Assembly: GCA_000828075.3 (NCBI GenBank)
Contig: JXCB02000002.1
Span: forward strand, 542,832 to 606,831
DNA from: Tolypothrix campylonemoides VB511288
Lineage (GTDB): Bacteria; Cyanobacteriota; Cyanobacteriia; Cyanobacteriales; Nostocaceae
Direction of reading: 5' to 3'
Length of the DNA stretch: 64,000 nt
Within the stretch, counting starts at the first letter, position 1, and each line of letters starts with the position of its first letter. The translations under genes and the position numbers were made by a program. Of this stretch, positions 63,730 to 64,000 are shown in pieces. The notes under the pieces were generated by a model. That model made no database searches and was not told where the DNA came from. It saw only the letters and a program-made list of their open reading frames with translations.

Positions 63730-64000
63730 AATTCGCAATATACTTCTATCTAAAAATAATTTCTTAAGGCACTGAGTTACTCATTATCAGGTGTAGGGTA
63801 TAAATGTGGAGAAATTTCTGAACCGCTCAATAGATCCTATATGTCAAACCCGACACCCAGTTTCAACACATAAGCGTAGTGCGTCAGTTGTCAAAATCAA
63901 GAAATAGTGACATGAGTTCTGATCGAGAACGGGATGTGATATTGTATATATGGGCTTTTTATCTTTATAAAACAACCAAGAATTTCTTCGGTACAACTCT
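63730..64000. other. Window-end intergenic region
   Basis: Upstream region of the glycosidase gene to the window edge; no gene recognised. Confidence 0.5.

Noticed and set aside
1-64000. tRNA genes
   Set aside because: I looked for T-loop motifs such as GGTTCGAATCC in the larger spacers and saw none that fold; a tRNA scan could settle it.

Overview
The window looks like chromosome of a filamentous, probably heterocyst-forming cyanobacterium (Nostocales-like). The signs are the very frequent HIP1 octamer GCGATCGC, many cyanobacteria-only families (UPF0182, DUF1830, DUF4079, DUF1997, Uma2, DICT), a class II fructose/sedoheptulose bisphosphatase, and many heptanucleotide tandem repeats (STRR type) between genes. 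No rRNA, tRNA or intact CRISPR array was recognised.

Layout. 1-1100: a truncated gene built of 63-bp repeats and a lipoprotein. 1767-4493: a damaged three-gene cassette (winged-helix-like protein, P-loop ATPase, PD-(D/E)XK-type nuclease). Its first gene is split by a small transposable element with target duplication. Its ATPase and nuclease genes are fused across a deletion that removed the ATPase Walker B region. 4554-6167: a retropepsin-like protease with a 4-bp-overlapping partner, and an intact Uma2 nuclease. 6443-8616: a cupin and glucose-6-phosphate isomerase. 8777-10644: a second Uma2 gene split by a TnpB element that also carries a short ribbon-helix-helix-like gene. 10886-12794: two genes of a branched-chain/neutral amino-acid ABC importer.

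12975-18972 holds membrane/coiled-coil proteins, an ArsR-DUF2087 regulator, a tiny excisionase-like HTH gene, and a divergent Crp/Fnr-CheB pair separated by a striking palindromic operator-like region. 19382-24982 carries UPF0182, hemA and the bisphosphatase gene. 25170-26279 is a wrecked HTH/NB-ARC/WD40 gene with a second small element just upstream. 26347-31219 contains glutaredoxin, tadA, a PlsC acyltransferase, a secreted protein and a BolA/CGFS-glutaredoxin pair. 31694-45338 is a mix of regulators (OmpR-type regulator, DICT/HD-GYP-like protein, STAS), an ABC ATPase, membrane proteins, a pentapeptide-repeat protein, a CPBP protease, ClpS and a B12-type radical SAM protein.

45437-64000 is housekeeping: a fused TIGR03960/TIGR03936-like radical SAM protein, rne-rnhB, pheA, the str operon in reverse (rpsL-rpsG-fusA-tuf-rpsJ), an IscA/SufA-type protein, a mannose-6-phosphate isomerase-type cupin and a phosphodiester-glycosidase-domain protein.

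Two themes run through the window. Defence-like genes (nuclease cassette, Uma2, NB-ARC/WD40) are repeatedly broken by small elements and deletions. Small repeats have also entered coding sequences without breaking frame: a 37-bp repeat shared between an intergenic region and a radical SAM gene, CCCT-type microsatellites in two proteins, and a 75-bp palindromic repeat in a Uma2 gene.
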